Source: Nostoc sp. NIES-3756 (lineage in GTDB: Bacteria > Cyanobacteriota > Cyanobacteriia > Cyanobacteriales > Nostocaceae). Taken from it: a DNA stretch of 64,000 bases. The stretch lies in contig NZ_AP017295.1 of the NCBI RefSeq assembly GCF_001548375.1, positions 4,002,501 to 4,066,500 on the forward strand, given 5' to 3'. Below the pieces are notes generated by a model. The model saw only the letters and a list, made by a program, of their open reading frames with translations, searched no databases and was not told where the DNA came from. This document shows, piece by piece, positions 34,529 to 44,453 of this stretch (position 1 is its first letter; each line of letters begins with the position of its first letter). The position numbers were made by a program, and so were the translations under genes.

Positions 34529-35284
34529 TTCGTAGTTTGTAATTCGTAATTCGTAATTTGTGATTAAACATTAGCTTGCGGATTACGAATTTTATTTTAG
34601 CTTATATTAGTTAGGATGATTATCAATAATAAATTAGAATAGGTTGTTTTGATTCAAACTGCTGAGACAGATGACAAATTCAGGATCGTCGCTCATACTG
34701 CAATGAATAAACTATTCTATCAATTCAGGCTAAGTAGGTAGACATAGGTTAGGACATCGATGAATCAGAAAATCTTTGTAGCAAAAAGCTTTTAAGGCTG
34801 TCCCCTGCTATAAGTTCACCCAGAAAACTCAAATGATTGGTTGCAAAGCTTCTCATCATATAGAAATATATTTAAGCATTGCCATTTTTTTATAATTGCT
34901 AAACCGAAAATATAGGAAATATATGATAAACACAAGATGACATAAAAAAGTACAGGAATGCTATATCTTAAGGAATAAATTAAATATCTATCATCAGAGA
35001 GATGATTTTATATTCCTGTTTTTCAGGCTAAAAATAAAGTTATAAATAATAAATTAACTGATTTTTCTATTAAGATCATAAATTTTCATAATTTATAAAT
35101 ATCTAGTTTCATGAAGCAAATTATCGTACAATAAACAGTTAATTGCTGTCGATAGCAATTAAGTCTTCATGAACTAATTCGAGAATTATTAGGTTAGGTA
35201 AAGCGGAAAGTTAAAACTTTTGTTTTAGCTTTTCGATTTACTCTACCAAATAAACTTGGCGAACTATTTAGGTATCAAGGAATA
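34529..35284. other. Long AT-rich intergenic region
   Basis: Begins with (GTAATTC)-type heptamers (34535-34560). After that it is AT-rich, with no credible frame on either strand. Whether it carries a small RNA or a regulated promoter for the small exported protein at 35285 cannot be told by eye. Confidence 0.5.
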
Positions 35285-35512
35285 ATGTTAAAACGTCGCA
35301 CAATACTAGCTGGTTTAACTGTGCTAGGCTTCACACTGGCCGTAACTACAAAAGTTTATGGAAACTCTACTAGTGGGCCAGAAGCTTGGGAAACTGTCTA
35401 CAATGATGCTGTTGCTGGGGCAACAACGACAATTTCAGTTCCACTTTTAGGCTTGTTGTTATCAACTCTCCTGCAAATAGTCTACAACTTAGCAGGTTTT
35501 TGGGGCGGTTAA
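35285..35512 (+). CDS. Small exported or membrane protein, unknown
   Basis: A 75-residue protein. The N-terminal KRRTILAGLTVLGFTLAVTTKVYG looks like a signal peptide, perhaps cleaved near residue 26. The mature part has a hydrophilic stretch and a C-terminal hydrophobic helix (ISVPLLGLLLSTLLQIVYNLAGF). RBS AAGGAATA precedes the ATG. No domain recognised. It is followed by another exported protein about 190 bases on. Confidence 0.55.
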   Translation: MLKRRTILAGLTVLGFTLAVTTKVYGNSTSGPEAWETVYNDAVAGATTTISVPLLGLLLSTLLQIVYNLAGFWGG

Positions 35513-35704
35513 TTCTTTGTCTCAATATCTCAATAGAACAAGAGTCTAAATAGAGGCTGTTGCAGTGTAGTTTTTTGGTAATTTATCAGCCTGCATAGAC
35601 GCTCTGTGTCTTGTCGCCAGACATCGCCTTAACATATCTCGCATTCATCAACGCAGATTTTCCCATAGCCAAATATTCCATAACCCGTGAGGAGTCTTCT
35701 TTCT

Positions 35705-36985
35705 ATGTTCAAACCTCGCACAATTTTTAGTGCCTTAACGGCGATTATCCTGGCGTTTGCGATCAGCATACAGATAGATATACAACCCGCAGTAGCGGTT
35801 GGAGGGACTTGTAATCCAACTGTGGGAAACCTACCTATATGCCCAAGTACAGCACCTTCAACGTCAGCTAGTTTCCTTGACCCAACAGCAGTCATCAAAA
35901 ATCCTGCCAATATTACCTTGGGCGAAAAAGTCTATGTTGCCCCATTTGCTGAGTTAGACGCTACTAATGGGTCTATTAGCATCGCAGCAGATTCTAATGT
36001 CCAAGACCAAGTAAAAATTATAGCTTCGGCACCGGGAGTGCAGATTGGCGAACGTGTGATTATGGCACACATGGCCGTTGTTAAGGGTGGAGCTAGAGTC
36101 GGCACTCAAGGCTCTACCGGGCCTTTTACCGATCCAGTTACCAATGCTCAGTTCAGCAACACTACTCCAGAGACATTTCTTGCCTTCAACTGTGAAATAG
36201 ATGGTGCAACTGTAGAAAGAAACACAGTAGTTAACTTTCTCGCACGAGTTGGCCCTGGTGTTACCTTACCTGCTGGTAAAGTTGTTCTACCTGGTAAAAA
36301 CGTCACAACTAACTTAGAAGCTAATAGCGGCCTATTAGGGAAAGTAGCAAACTTGACACAAGCAGACGTTGCATTGATGGAAGGCATTATCGAAGTCAAT
36401 GAAGCATTTGCTAAAGGTTATACAGACTTAGCTAGGGCAGACTCGACAAACGTAACAGGAATTAATTATGCTCCTGCCACCATTTTTAACTCTGGAGGTC
36501 TGCCGCAGATAGGTGGAATTGCAACTCGTGATCCGAACTATCGTAACCGCATTATCGGCAACCTCACTTTCCAAGATTCTTTAGCAACGCTCAACCACAA
36601 ACTAGCTAATAGAATTTCGCTACGTGCTGATGAGGGCGAACCTTTTAATGTTGGGTCAATTGCTGGGATGGCAAACGATGTTGTATTTCACGCTTTAGAA
36701 ACCACTAGTTTGACTCTTGGTAATGGAGTTGGTTATGGGCCTCGCGCTTTGGTTCATGGCGGTAGGCAGGTTGTCAATGGTGCTGCTAATGGCCCGGAAA
36801 CCAGCATAGGTGATGCCGTCGGGCTAGGGCCGAACTCTGTTATATTCCGTGCAAGTATCGGCAACAGATCAGCAATTGGGCAAAGAAGCGCAGTCTTCAA
36901 TTCTACATTACCTCCCAGAACTCATGTCCGTTCTAAGGTAATCTATGCCGACAACGGCAGCCTGATTGCACCTGTGGAGTGGTAA
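35705..36985 (+). CDS. Exported double gamma-carbonic-anhydrase-like beta-helix protein
   Basis: A 426-residue protein with an N-terminal signal peptide (hydrophobic ALTAIILAFAISIQIDI, cleavage after AVA near 31) and two left-handed beta-helix parts. The C-terminal part aligns with Methanosarcina Cam: Arg307, Asp309, Glu310 match Arg59, Asp61, Glu62; His329 and Glu332 match His81 and Glu84; His351 matches His122; but the His117 position is Pro346. The N-terminal part keeps only the His117-like residue (His122 in VIMAHMAVVKG), with Ile and Lys at the other two ligand sites. Metal binding and activity are thus uncertain. ATG 35705 has GAGGAG upstream. A periplasmic or lumenal location is inferred. 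Confidence 0.78.
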   Translation: MFKPRTIFSALTAIILAFAISIQIDIQPAVAVGGTCNPTVGNLPICPSTAPSTSASFLDPTAVIKNPANITLGEKVYVAPFAELDATNGSISIAADSNVQDQVKIIASAPGVQIGERVIMAHMAVVKGGARVGTQGSTGPFTDPVTNAQFSNTTPETFLAFNCEIDGATVERNTVVNFLARVGPGVTLPAGKVVLPGKNVTTNLEANSGLLGKVANLTQADVALMEGIIEVNEAFAKGYTDLARADSTNVTGINYAPATIFNSGGLPQIGGIATRDPNYRNRIIGNLTFQDSLATLNHKLANRISLRADEGEPFNVGSIAGMANDVVFHALETTSLTLGNGVGYGPRALVHGGRQVVNGAANGPETSIGDAVGLGPNSVIFRASIGNRSAIGQRSAVFNSTLPPRTHVRSKVIYADNGSLIAPVEW

Positions 36986-37006
36986 GCAACTGACTTTTGC
37001 ATCATT

Positions 37007-37516
37007 ATGAATCGGAAAATCTTGTCGGTGCAATTACAATGCCTACGATTGATTGTGCTGTTCACTTTGATATGCGGACTGATATTAAGTATTGATGGAA
37101 GTTCCTCTTTAGCTGCTGACATCTCTTCTAATCAGTCTGAGGTGATACAGCCTCCAGTCACCGGACTTGTCTCTACATTGTCGGATGAGGTCGAGGAATT
37201 ACCATCAGACTTAATTCGCTGGTCAACTTATTGGCAACTTTGTTGGGAACCATATCCTGAAGCTAAAGAATACGAGCTACAAACGGTGCTTGTGGAAGGG
37301 AAATCTCCAAAGTTGAAACGTCAAAGCGATCGCTGTTTTCGTATCCAAGCTGCATCTAATGAAAACCAAAAATCACAAGGATTACTCAACCGTGAATTAA
37401 TCTTATTGATGCACAAGATTCAGCTTGGTTATCGAGTGCGAGCTGTTTTAGATGACAACCGAGTCAGTGAATGGTCTCCAGTAATGGCAGTCGGTGCAAC
37501 TACTGTGGCTGAATAA
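37007..37516 (+). CDS. Exported protein of unknown function
   Basis: A 169-residue protein with a signal peptide or anchor (CLRLIVLFTLICGLILSI, residues 12-29). The mature domain has a fibronectin-III-like rhythm: YWQLCWEPYPEAKEYELQTVL, a Cys-containing DRCFRI strand, and GYRVRAVLDDNRVSEWSPVM at the end. The two Cys could form a disulfide outside the cytoplasm. It starts 21 bases after the beta-helix gene and is likely co-transcribed with it, which suggests a shared extracytoplasmic role. No family name assigned. Confidence 0.6.
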   Translation: MNRKILSVQLQCLRLIVLFTLICGLILSIDGSSSLAADISSNQSEVIQPPVTGLVSTLSDEVEELPSDLIRWSTYWQLCWEPYPEAKEYELQTVLVEGKSPKLKRQSDRCFRIQAASNENQKSQGLLNRELILLMHKIQLGYRVRAVLDDNRVSEWSPVMAVGATTVAE

Positions 37517-38102
37517 ATCAACAAAATCTATCTTTATTTTTCTTATACTGCTCTAGTCATCCTCTAGGGCAGTTTTAATCATGAAAAAATAAGCGATCGC
37601 TATCTCATTCTGGCTATTAGTAGAAAATCACCCAGAGGTAGATTTGCAGATTGTAAGCATGGAAGTGTGTGGTGAAAATAAATTTTTGCTCCATGCCAAA
37701 ACCATCAAATACTTTTCAACTGTCTTCTACCTTTAGGTTGAAGCTGACAAGGTTTATCGGACATTTTGTGGTGCAGCGAGTTTTTTGTAATAGGTGCAAA
37801 AAAAATTACATTAATATTGATATTTCCCTTGGCGGTAGAATTTTGTAACAAAGTGTATTAAAGCAAGCAAGACGAGTTATATAAACTTGATATTCCAGAA
37901 ATTCTGTATCGTAGTGCCAGATTTTAATTGTGAGTTAAGCGCATAATAAAAGCTAATTATCGTTTGAATCTCTGCTGGAGTAATTTTTTGTCGAAAACTG
38001 CGTAAATATCGCTTTGACACGCCAATACATACAATTCTCTATTTGTATAGCCAGTAAATCCTCAAAGTTAGGATATCCTTATAATTTTAAGTTGGAAGAC
38101 AG
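37517..38102. other. Intergenic region, unexplained
   Basis: No credible gene. A HIP1 site lies near 37593, with a few short frames of protein-like composition (37738-37788) that are too short to assign. The final 150 bases are AT-rich and probably promoter sequence for the acyltransferase gene. Confidence 0.4.
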
Positions 38103-38906
38103 ATGGAACTTTCATATCGCCACATCAATTACCCACTTCGTCCTCCTACTACCGTCAAAGATTTTCCCATCCTAGAAACTGATAAATATATTCTCAAGCT
38201 TGCTGAGACGGAAGAAGAATTAGCCTCGATTTTTCACCTCAGGTTTGAGGTTTTTAATGTAGAACTCAATTTAGGACTTCCTACTTCTAACTTAACGCAA
38301 ATGGATCAAGATGAGTTTGATACAGTTTGTCATCATTTGATGCTAATTTCTAAACTTACAGGTAAAACTGTGGGTACTTATAGAATGCAAACCTACAAAA
38401 TGGCTTCTCAAGGTTTGGGTTTTGATTCGGCTGATATATTTGACCTCCAAGCAATTCCTGATTCTATATTGCAAAAGTCTGTAGAAATTGGGCGTGCCTG
38501 TATAGCAAAGGAATATCGCAGTCTTCAAGCTCTTTTAATGTTATGGGAAGGCTTGACTAATTATTTAATTTTAAATTGTAGTAAATACTTCTTCGGCTGT
38601 GCTTCACTATTAACTCAATCTCCTTGGGAAGCTGTTTGTGCTTATCAGTATTTTAAGAACAATAATTTAATACATAAAAAAATATTAGTGCATCCTCAAT
38701 CTAATTATTATATAGATATTCACCAAAAATGCCCTGATTTATGCCATGTAGATATTCCAAATATTTTACAAGCATACTTAAGTATTGGTGCTAAAATATG
38801 TAGTTTACCTGCCATTGATAGGCAATTTAAGACTATTGATTTTTTAACTATAGCTAATGTGAAAGAATTTACTAGATGGCATTACCCTAATTGTTGCACT
38901 AAGTAG
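38103..38906 (+). CDS. GNAT acyltransferase, OlsB/autoinducer-synthase-like (Acetyltransf_5)
   Basis: A 267-residue N-acyltransferase of the OlsB-like/PEP-CTERM-associated type. The core has YILKLAETEEELASIFHLRFEVFNVEL, MDQDEFDTVCHHLMLI, TGKTVGTYRMQT, then VEIGRACIAKEYRSLQALLMLWEGL and YFFGCASLL. This is the RxxxF...E/D-x-x-D-x-x-x-x-H pattern of acyl-ACP-dependent enzymes such as ornithine lipid synthases. The acyl acceptor is unknown. There is no adjacent OlsA-type acyltransferase and no PEP-CTERM genes in view. It stands alone upstream of the glycosyltransferase. Confidence 0.75.
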   Translation: MELSYRHINYPLRPPTTVKDFPILETDKYILKLAETEEELASIFHLRFEVFNVELNLGLPTSNLTQMDQDEFDTVCHHLMLISKLTGKTVGTYRMQTYKMASQGLGFDSADIFDLQAIPDSILQKSVEIGRACIAKEYRSLQALLMLWEGLTNYLILNCSKYFFGCASLLTQSPWEAVCAYQYFKNNNLIHKKILVHPQSNYYIDIHQKCPDLCHVDIPNILQAYLSIGAKICSLPAIDRQFKTIDFLTIANVKEFTRWHYPNCCTK

Positions 38907-39277
38907 GTAAGTATTATTTAATAATTCAACCTAAGTTAAAATAGCGCCAGTCTCATACTTAAAAATATTAATAATTATATTATTTTGTATATTTCATAAA
39001 TGTAGGTATGGTGAATAATGCCCAGAATATCATGTTTATGAAATTAAGAGATATCTGTTTAGCAAAAAATAAAACTATACTTAGAAAAAATTTACTTTTA
39101 TGACTCAATTATAGTATCTAATAAAACTGTAGTACTTGATTTTATTTTTCATAATGATGAAACCATTATTATCAAAATTATAATCTTGATGCCTCAGAGT
39201 GAAGAGACTTCATCTTAATCTACTGAGCAGCTACCAACTTTAAATATTCAAATGATTCTGCTTTGAGAAAAATAGTT
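38907..39277. other. AT-rich intergenic region
   Basis: About 370 bases, strongly AT-rich, with no reading frame, repeat or hairpin I could support. Confidence 0.5.
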
Positions 39278-40879
39278 ATGCGGCATTTCTCCCTTGTGCC
39301 GAGTTGGTTACGCTTTTTAACGATTCTGCTTTTAGTAATGTGTATACTGTTTCGATTCGTTTATATTGATAGAAAAGTTTACTCTGCGGATGAAACTTAT
39401 ACTTCATTAAGGATTTCTGGCTATACGGTAGCTGAAGCCAAGCAGGAAATATTTAACGGACGAATAATTTCTAGGGAAAACTTTCTCCAATTTCAGAGTA
39501 CTAATACAAATAAGGGCTTTAGTGATACAGTGATGTCTTTAGCGCTGGAAAGTCCAGAAAAGTCACCATTGTATTTTATAATAGCTAGGTTTTGGGTAGA
39601 GATATTTGGTAATTCTGTAGTAGCAATTAGATATTTATCGGCGCTGATTAGTTTGTTAGTTTTTCCCTGTCTTTATTGGTTTTGTCAAGAGTTATTTAAT
39701 GTAACTTTATCGCTACCCATTTTAGCGATCGCACTCATGGCAAACTCACCGATGCAACTAGTATACGCCCAAGAGGGCAGAGAGTATATGCTCTGGTTAG
39801 TTACCATCATACTAGCCAATACAGCATTACTCAGAGCGCTAAGGTTGCAATCAACACAAAGATCAGACACTTTTACAGGTTGGGGTATTTACGTATTTAC
39901 ATTAGCGTTGAGTTTATATACTTGTTTGTGGAGTATTTTTGTAGCGATCGCTCATGGTATTTATGTAATATTGATAGCAAAATTAAGATTAACGGAAACT
40001 GTCAGGTCTTATTTAATAGCCACAATTTTTGCTTTTATTGTATTTCTTCCTTGGTTGTTGATTGTTTTTGCTAGATTCTTTCAGTTCTTACTTTCATCAG
40101 ACGGCATCAACAATCAAGACTTAAATATCATCCCTTTAATTCCTTTTTTTCTAATACAGGTTAGCAGAGGTTTCTTTGATTTATATTTGTCTTTAGATGA
40201 CCAACTCAATTATTGGATATCACCTATATTTATATTTTTAGTTGTATATGCTATTTATTTTTTATGCCGGACAACCAACTCTCAAGTTTGGTTATTTCTA
40301 CTCATTTTAATTGTAGTACCTGCTTTACCCTTAATCGTGCAAGGTTTAGATTCTGGTAGTATTCGTCCTGGTTCTGAACCTTATTTATTACCTTCATATT
40401 TAGGGATGCAAACCATTGTCGCTTATTTACTAGCTACACAAATGTATAACGGTAATGTGTCCCATCGCCGAATCTGGCAGATAATAATTGGATTATTAAT
40501 AGTATGTAGTTTAATTTCCTCTAGAGTATATTATCAAGCGGACACTTGGTGGAATAAGGGAGTAAGTTATGGTAATCCCCAGATTGCTAGATTTATTAAT
40601 CAAAAATCTCGCCCACTTTTAATTACTAATTTTTCCGATACTAATTATGGTAATGTATTTTCCTTAAGTTATCTTGCAGAACCAAAGGTGAGGTTTCAGT
40701 TATTGCCAGATCAAACTGTGCCTAATATCCCTAATGATTTTACAGATATTTTTCTACTCAATCCCACAAATGCTTGGCGACTGCAAATAGCGACAAAGTA
40801 CAAGTTAAAACCAAATCTGGTGTATGGGGATGATTATTATTTGGTTTGGAAACTAGTAAAACCTCGTTTGGAAAGGTGA
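39278..40879 (+). CDS. Membrane glycosyltransferase, GT39/ArnT-like
   Basis: A roughly 533-residue polytopic membrane protein with about ten transmembrane helices. The first periplasmic loop has DRKVYSADETYTSLRISGYT, where the acidic pair fits the catalytic site of GT-C enzymes that use polyprenyl-phosphate sugars. EKSPLYFIIARFWVEIFGNSVVAIRYLSALISL and YAQEGREYMLWL are typical of GT39-like families. The C-terminal soluble domain has PLLITNFSDTNYG and DIFLLNPTNAWRL. Likely role: adding a sugar to a surface polymer or lipid (inference). ATG 39278 is preferred to an upstream TTG. Confidence 0.75.
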   Translation: MRHFSLVPSWLRFLTILLLVMCILFRFVYIDRKVYSADETYTSLRISGYTVAEAKQEIFNGRIISRENFLQFQSTNTNKGFSDTVMSLALESPEKSPLYFIIARFWVEIFGNSVVAIRYLSALISLLVFPCLYWFCQELFNVTLSLPILAIALMANSPMQLVYAQEGREYMLWLVTIILANTALLRALRLQSTQRSDTFTGWGIYVFTLALSLYTCLWSIFVAIAHGIYVILIAKLRLTETVRSYLIATIFAFIVFLPWLLIVFARFFQFLLSSDGINNQDLNIIPLIPFFLIQVSRGFFDLYLSLDDQLNYWISPIFIFLVVYAIYFLCRTTNSQVWLFLLILIVVPALPLIVQGLDSGSIRPGSEPYLLPSYLGMQTIVAYLLATQMYNGNVSHRRIWQIIIGLLIVCSLISSRVYYQADTWWNKGVSYGNPQIARFINQKSRPLLITNFSDTNYGNVFSLSYLAEPKVRFQLLPDQTVPNIPNDFTDIFLLNPTNAWRLQIATKYKLKPNLVYGDDYYLVWKLVKPRLER

Positions 40880-41007
40880 AGGGGAGGTTTTTAATCCAAA
40901 ATCCAAAATTGGTATAAGCTTAATTACAGTAACTAAGCTCCAGTTGAGTAAATAATACTGGGTTTATTGACTTTGTTTTGCTTCTACAACAGTGGGAGTT
41001 TGCAGTT

Positions 41008-41370
41008 ATGGCAGAAGAATCTGTTAATATTACTGGGTTTCATGCTCACGTTTACTTTGATAGCACTAGCTTTGCAACGGCTATGGGTATCCGTGAACAA
41101 TTGGGTAATAAGTTTAATGTACAACTTGGGCGAGTCCATGAAAAACCCATCGGCCCCCATCCCAAATCAATGTACCAAGTTGCATTCTCATCAACAGAAT
41201 TTGCTCAACTTGTTCCTTGGTTAATGCTGAACCGTGACGGGTTAGATATTCTCGTCCATCCGTTGACAGGTGATGATGTCAGCGATCATACACGCTTTGC
41301 CCTATGGTTAGGAGAAAAGCTAGAACTAAATATTGATGTTTTACAAAAAGTCGCACCAAATCCTAACTAA
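41008..41370 (+). CDS. DOPA 4,5-dioxygenase-family protein
   Basis: A 120-residue protein of the small DOPA 4,5-dioxygenase family. ITGFHAHVYFD near the start and VGRVHEKPIGPHP-like GRVHEKPIGPHPKSMYQVAF contain the conserved histidines that bind iron. LDILVHPLTGDDVSDHTRFALWLGE carries two further His. Most bacterial members have unknown natural substrates. ATG 41008 is chosen over an in-frame upstream codon. It ends 6 bases from the convergent glycosyltransferase stop. Confidence 0.88.
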   Translation: MAEESVNITGFHAHVYFDSTSFATAMGIREQLGNKFNVQLGRVHEKPIGPHPKSMYQVAFSSTEFAQLVPWLMLNRDGLDILVHPLTGDDVSDHTRFALWLGEKLELNIDVLQKVAPNPN

Positions 41371-41376
41371 CTTTGA

Positions 41377-42537
41377 TTATAAGTCACCAACTAACTTGGC
41401 TACATTTGTGCGAAACTGATTAAACTCAAAAGCCTCAATAGTTCTTTGCCGTAAGTATTCTGGTTGGTAAACTACAGGGTTAGAATAATTACCTTGCAGG
41501 ATTTGAATCAGATTATCAGCAATTTCTTTGACATTATCCGGATCTACTAAACATCCTAATTTTCCCTTAGCCAAAGGATCTATAGAACCATCTTGATTTC
41601 CTGCTAAAACAGGTTTACCACAAGCTAAAGCTTCTAGATAGACAATACCAAAGCCTTCTCCTTTACTAGGCATAGCAAAAACATCACAAAGATTGTAATA
41701 ATCACACAATTCTTCATCTGGCACAAATCCAGCAAGAGTAACACAACTATCTAGATTTAAGCTAGAGACTAATTCTTTTACTCTAGGTAAATCATCCCCT
41801 TTACCTGCAAGAATAAAGTGAACATTAGGAATTTGCGATCGCACTTTAACTAGGGACTGAATGATTTTGTCATAACCCTTATATTGTGCCATGCGTCCCA
41901 TGCGAGATACTGTCAGAATTACAGGCTGTTCATGTGTTAATTTGTATTTTTTGAGTAAGTTAGTAGGTTTAGAACTTATCTGAAATTTATTGATATCAAA
42001 AGTATTAGGCAAAATAGTTATTTTATCCGCATTAACATTCATTTTCTCTATTAGACGCAGGCGAGTGTAATTACTAACACTAATAATTTTGTCTGCCTTT
42101 TGTAATGCTAATTTTGTAGTACTACTTTCGATTTCCCAGGCTTCTAAACCATGAGCAATTACCCAATAAGAAACACCACTAATCAGCTTGAGAATATAGC
42201 AAGCAGTGGCATAGTTAACATGCGTTGATATAACTACATTTGGGCGTTGAATAACACCGAAAATAATTATTTTAATTGCAAAAAATATAGTTTGTAATCG
42301 TCTTGGTATATGTCCAAAATAGTGAAATTTTGTTGAATCTAAGAAATTCGCGTTATGCTGCTTAATTAAATCACGCTGATCATACTTAAGAAACACATCA
42401 TAATTAGCATGGGGATATAAATCTTGTAATGCTTTGAGCAAAAATATTGAATAGACTTGAATACCTCCCTTAAAACCAAATATGTTTGGGAATACTAAGT
42501 AAAAGTGTAAGTTTTCTATGGGATTTTTCTTCAGCAT
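41377..42537 (-). CDS. GT4-family glycosyltransferase
   Basis: A 386-residue GT-B fold glycosyltransferase. The N-lobe has FGFKGGIQVYSIFLLKALQDLYP. The C-lobe starts PVILTVSRMGRMAQYKGYDKIIQSL and has FILAGKGDD and VTLAGFVPDEELCDYYNLCDVFAMPSKGEGFGIVYLEALACGKPVLAG. The latter contains the EGFGIVYLEA (EX7E) nucleotide-sugar site of GT4. It likely builds an exopolysaccharide repeat unit. The polymerase gene lies upstream on the same strand, about 290 bases away. Confidence 0.92.
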   Translation of the reverse strand: MLKKNPIENLHFYLVFPNIFGFKGGIQVYSIFLLKALQDLYPHANYDVFLKYDQRDLIKQHNANFLDSTKFHYFGHIPRRLQTIFFAIKIIIFGVIQRPNVVISTHVNYATACYILKLISGVSYWVIAHGLEAWEIESSTTKLALQKADKIISVSNYTRLRLIEKMNVNADKITILPNTFDINKFQISSKPTNLLKKYKLTHEQPVILTVSRMGRMAQYKGYDKIIQSLVKVRSQIPNVHFILAGKGDDLPRVKELVSSLNLDSCVTLAGFVPDEELCDYYNLCDVFAMPSKGEGFGIVYLEALACGKPVLAGNQDGSIDPLAKGKLGCLVDPDNVKEIADNLIQILQGNYSNPVVYQPEYLRQRTIEAFEFNQFRTNVAKLVGDL

Positions 42538-42826
42538 TGTTATTAGTCAGTTATTTAATTTATTTGGACATCAAATTTTTATCTGAATCAAGTTTAACTT
42601 CAGATAAATTCAGTGCGACATCTCTAGACTTAAGTTATGATTTTATAGCAATTCTCAGCTAAGTGAGGTACAGAGTTAATGTTTTTAAACGCAGCGAAAA
42701 GTTCTGTAGGAGGGTAAGCCCGACCTAGGAAACTTTTCAAGACAGAGGGATGCAGAGGTTTTACCAATTTTATTAGCAATGTACTCAGTACCTCAGCAGA
42801 TTAGGAAATACTATATTAAATGTTAG

Positions 42827-44089
42827 TTATATAAATTCCATCTCCGTGGTATTTGCTATTGATTTTTTTTCTTGTATCTCAAAGTATTTTTGTGAGTTTA
42901 TAGCTACTGCTATAAAATATAACTCAATGGTTGTAAAAGCATAATCTTCAATAAAGAAATCTGGTAATTGACATACGAGAAACAAAATAATGGGAATAAC
43001 AATTACTGGATTACCGTGCTTAACTTTAGATGTTAACTGAATTAAAAAATTAGCAAATATAACTAATCCAGCAATTCCTTGTTCTGCCAATACATTTAAA
43101 AAGATATTATGTGCATGATAACCTTTAAGCCCACCAAAAGTTTTGAATCCTATATGTTCTGCAAAAATTCCTACACCTATACCACTAATAGGTCTTTGAA
43201 TAGTTTCTATAATAGCTGCTTGCCAAAGTGAAAACCTTGATAAGGCTGTTCCTACTGGATCTAAAATTTTCACTTTAACTTCAGCGGAGTTATCTAAAAA
43301 TAAATTAATTAAAGGAAATATAGGTACATTCCCCAAACCAATTCTATAAGTAGATATCGGTAAGAATATAACAAGAAAAAACCATAAAATGACTAGTAAA
43401 ATTGCTTTTCTAAAACTGATAATTTTATATATCAACAAAAGAAATAAACCCAGCATAAAAATTAGCCAAGCATTTCTGCTAGCAGACAAAGCCAGGGAGA
43501 TGAGAAACAGAAATTCACTGAGAAATAACTCAAATTTAGAAATAATTCTCTGTTGTTCTAAAATCAGACTCATACACAATCCTATAGCGATTGTTACCCC
43601 AAACTGATTTGGATTTTGCATAATAGAACCAATTTGAGGATGAAAGCTAGGATATTTTAATAATTTAAACAGCCAAAGCTCTGGAAATAAATATTCTACA
43701 AAACCCAAAAAGGCAATTATTTGTATTAGGTATAATATACAACGGTAATAAAAACTTAAATATAAAATTTTGTTTTTTCTGTAAGTTAAAAATAAAAATG
43801 CTAAAAATATTAGAAAATAAGGTGAATATTTAATAGTGTAAACAATTGCCAAATTTGAAAATGGGCTTATGATAGAACATAGCCACATCCATAAATAAAC
43901 TATCGTTAAGGATAGTAAAAATGTTTTATGTTTCTTGATTATCTGCCAATTAAAATTTTGAGACGGAATAATAATTCCTAAACTGAAAATTGGAATTAAT
44001 AAATAATGAATATTAATATTTATTCCTGGAAAATTTACCCGACCTAGAAGTGAAGAAAATAGTAAAAGAATGAAAAATATATTATTCAT
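42827..44089 (-). CDS. O-antigen ligase/Wzy-like polymerase
   Basis: A 420-residue membrane protein with ten or more transmembrane helices. It has the Wzy/WaaL-type large periplasmic loop: LSRFSLWQAAIIETIQRPISGIGVGIFAEHIGF and KGYHAHNIFLNVLAEQGIAGLVIF, where RxxLW, GxGxG and HNxFL are the family marks. It would polymerise or ligate polysaccharide repeat units outside the cytoplasm. It belongs with the GT4 gene downstream and the Wzc-like gene at 45220-47397. Base composition is very AT-rich compared with neighbours, as often seen for such genes. Confidence 0.88.
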   Translation of the reverse strand: MNNIFFILLLFSSLLGRVNFPGININIHYLLIPIFSLGIIIPSQNFNWQIIKKHKTFLLSLTIVYLWMWLCSIISPFSNLAIVYTIKYSPYFLIFLAFLFLTYRKNKILYLSFYYRCILYLIQIIAFLGFVEYLFPELWLFKLLKYPSFHPQIGSIMQNPNQFGVTIAIGLCMSLILEQQRIISKFELFLSEFLFLISLALSASRNAWLIFMLGLFLLLIYKIISFRKAILLVILWFFLVIFLPISTYRIGLGNVPIFPLINLFLDNSAEVKVKILDPVGTALSRFSLWQAAIIETIQRPISGIGVGIFAEHIGFKTFGGLKGYHAHNIFLNVLAEQGIAGLVIFANFLIQLTSKVKHGNPVIVIPIILFLVCQLPDFFIEDYAFTTIELYFIAVAINSQKYFEIQEKKSIANTTEMEFI

Positions 44090-44453
44090 AATTCTATATT
44101 TATAAAGTTATTTGCTTTTTAAGCCACTCATAGAGACGAAAAATAGGCAACAAAGTATAAATACTAATTATTCTTTTGAATTTAAAAACTCCTACAGGTG
44201 ATTTTATAAACACAAAAACACACCGTAAAACATACCAAGTGTATGTTTCCTGGGAAAAATTTTTATTTTATAGAAATAAAAAAAAACTGTACACAAAGCA
44301 TATTATCACAGTACAGCCATGGTTAATATAATCAATTTGATATAGAAATAATTTGAGGTTTTATCTAAGATTTTAGCTAATACTAGTTCTTGAAGTTTTG
44401 CTTTAAATGAGATATGGGCTAGAAAAACAATACAATTTATAACTACTAAGCAT
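44090..44453. other. AT-rich intergenic region
   Basis: About 360 bases upstream of the polymerase gene and before the decayed dehydrogenase. No reading frame or strong hairpin seen. Confidence 0.45.

Noticed and set aside
37738..37788. Short protein-like frame in the 37.5-38.1 kb spacer
   Set aside because: Only about 17 codons, with no start or family match; too short to call a remnant.
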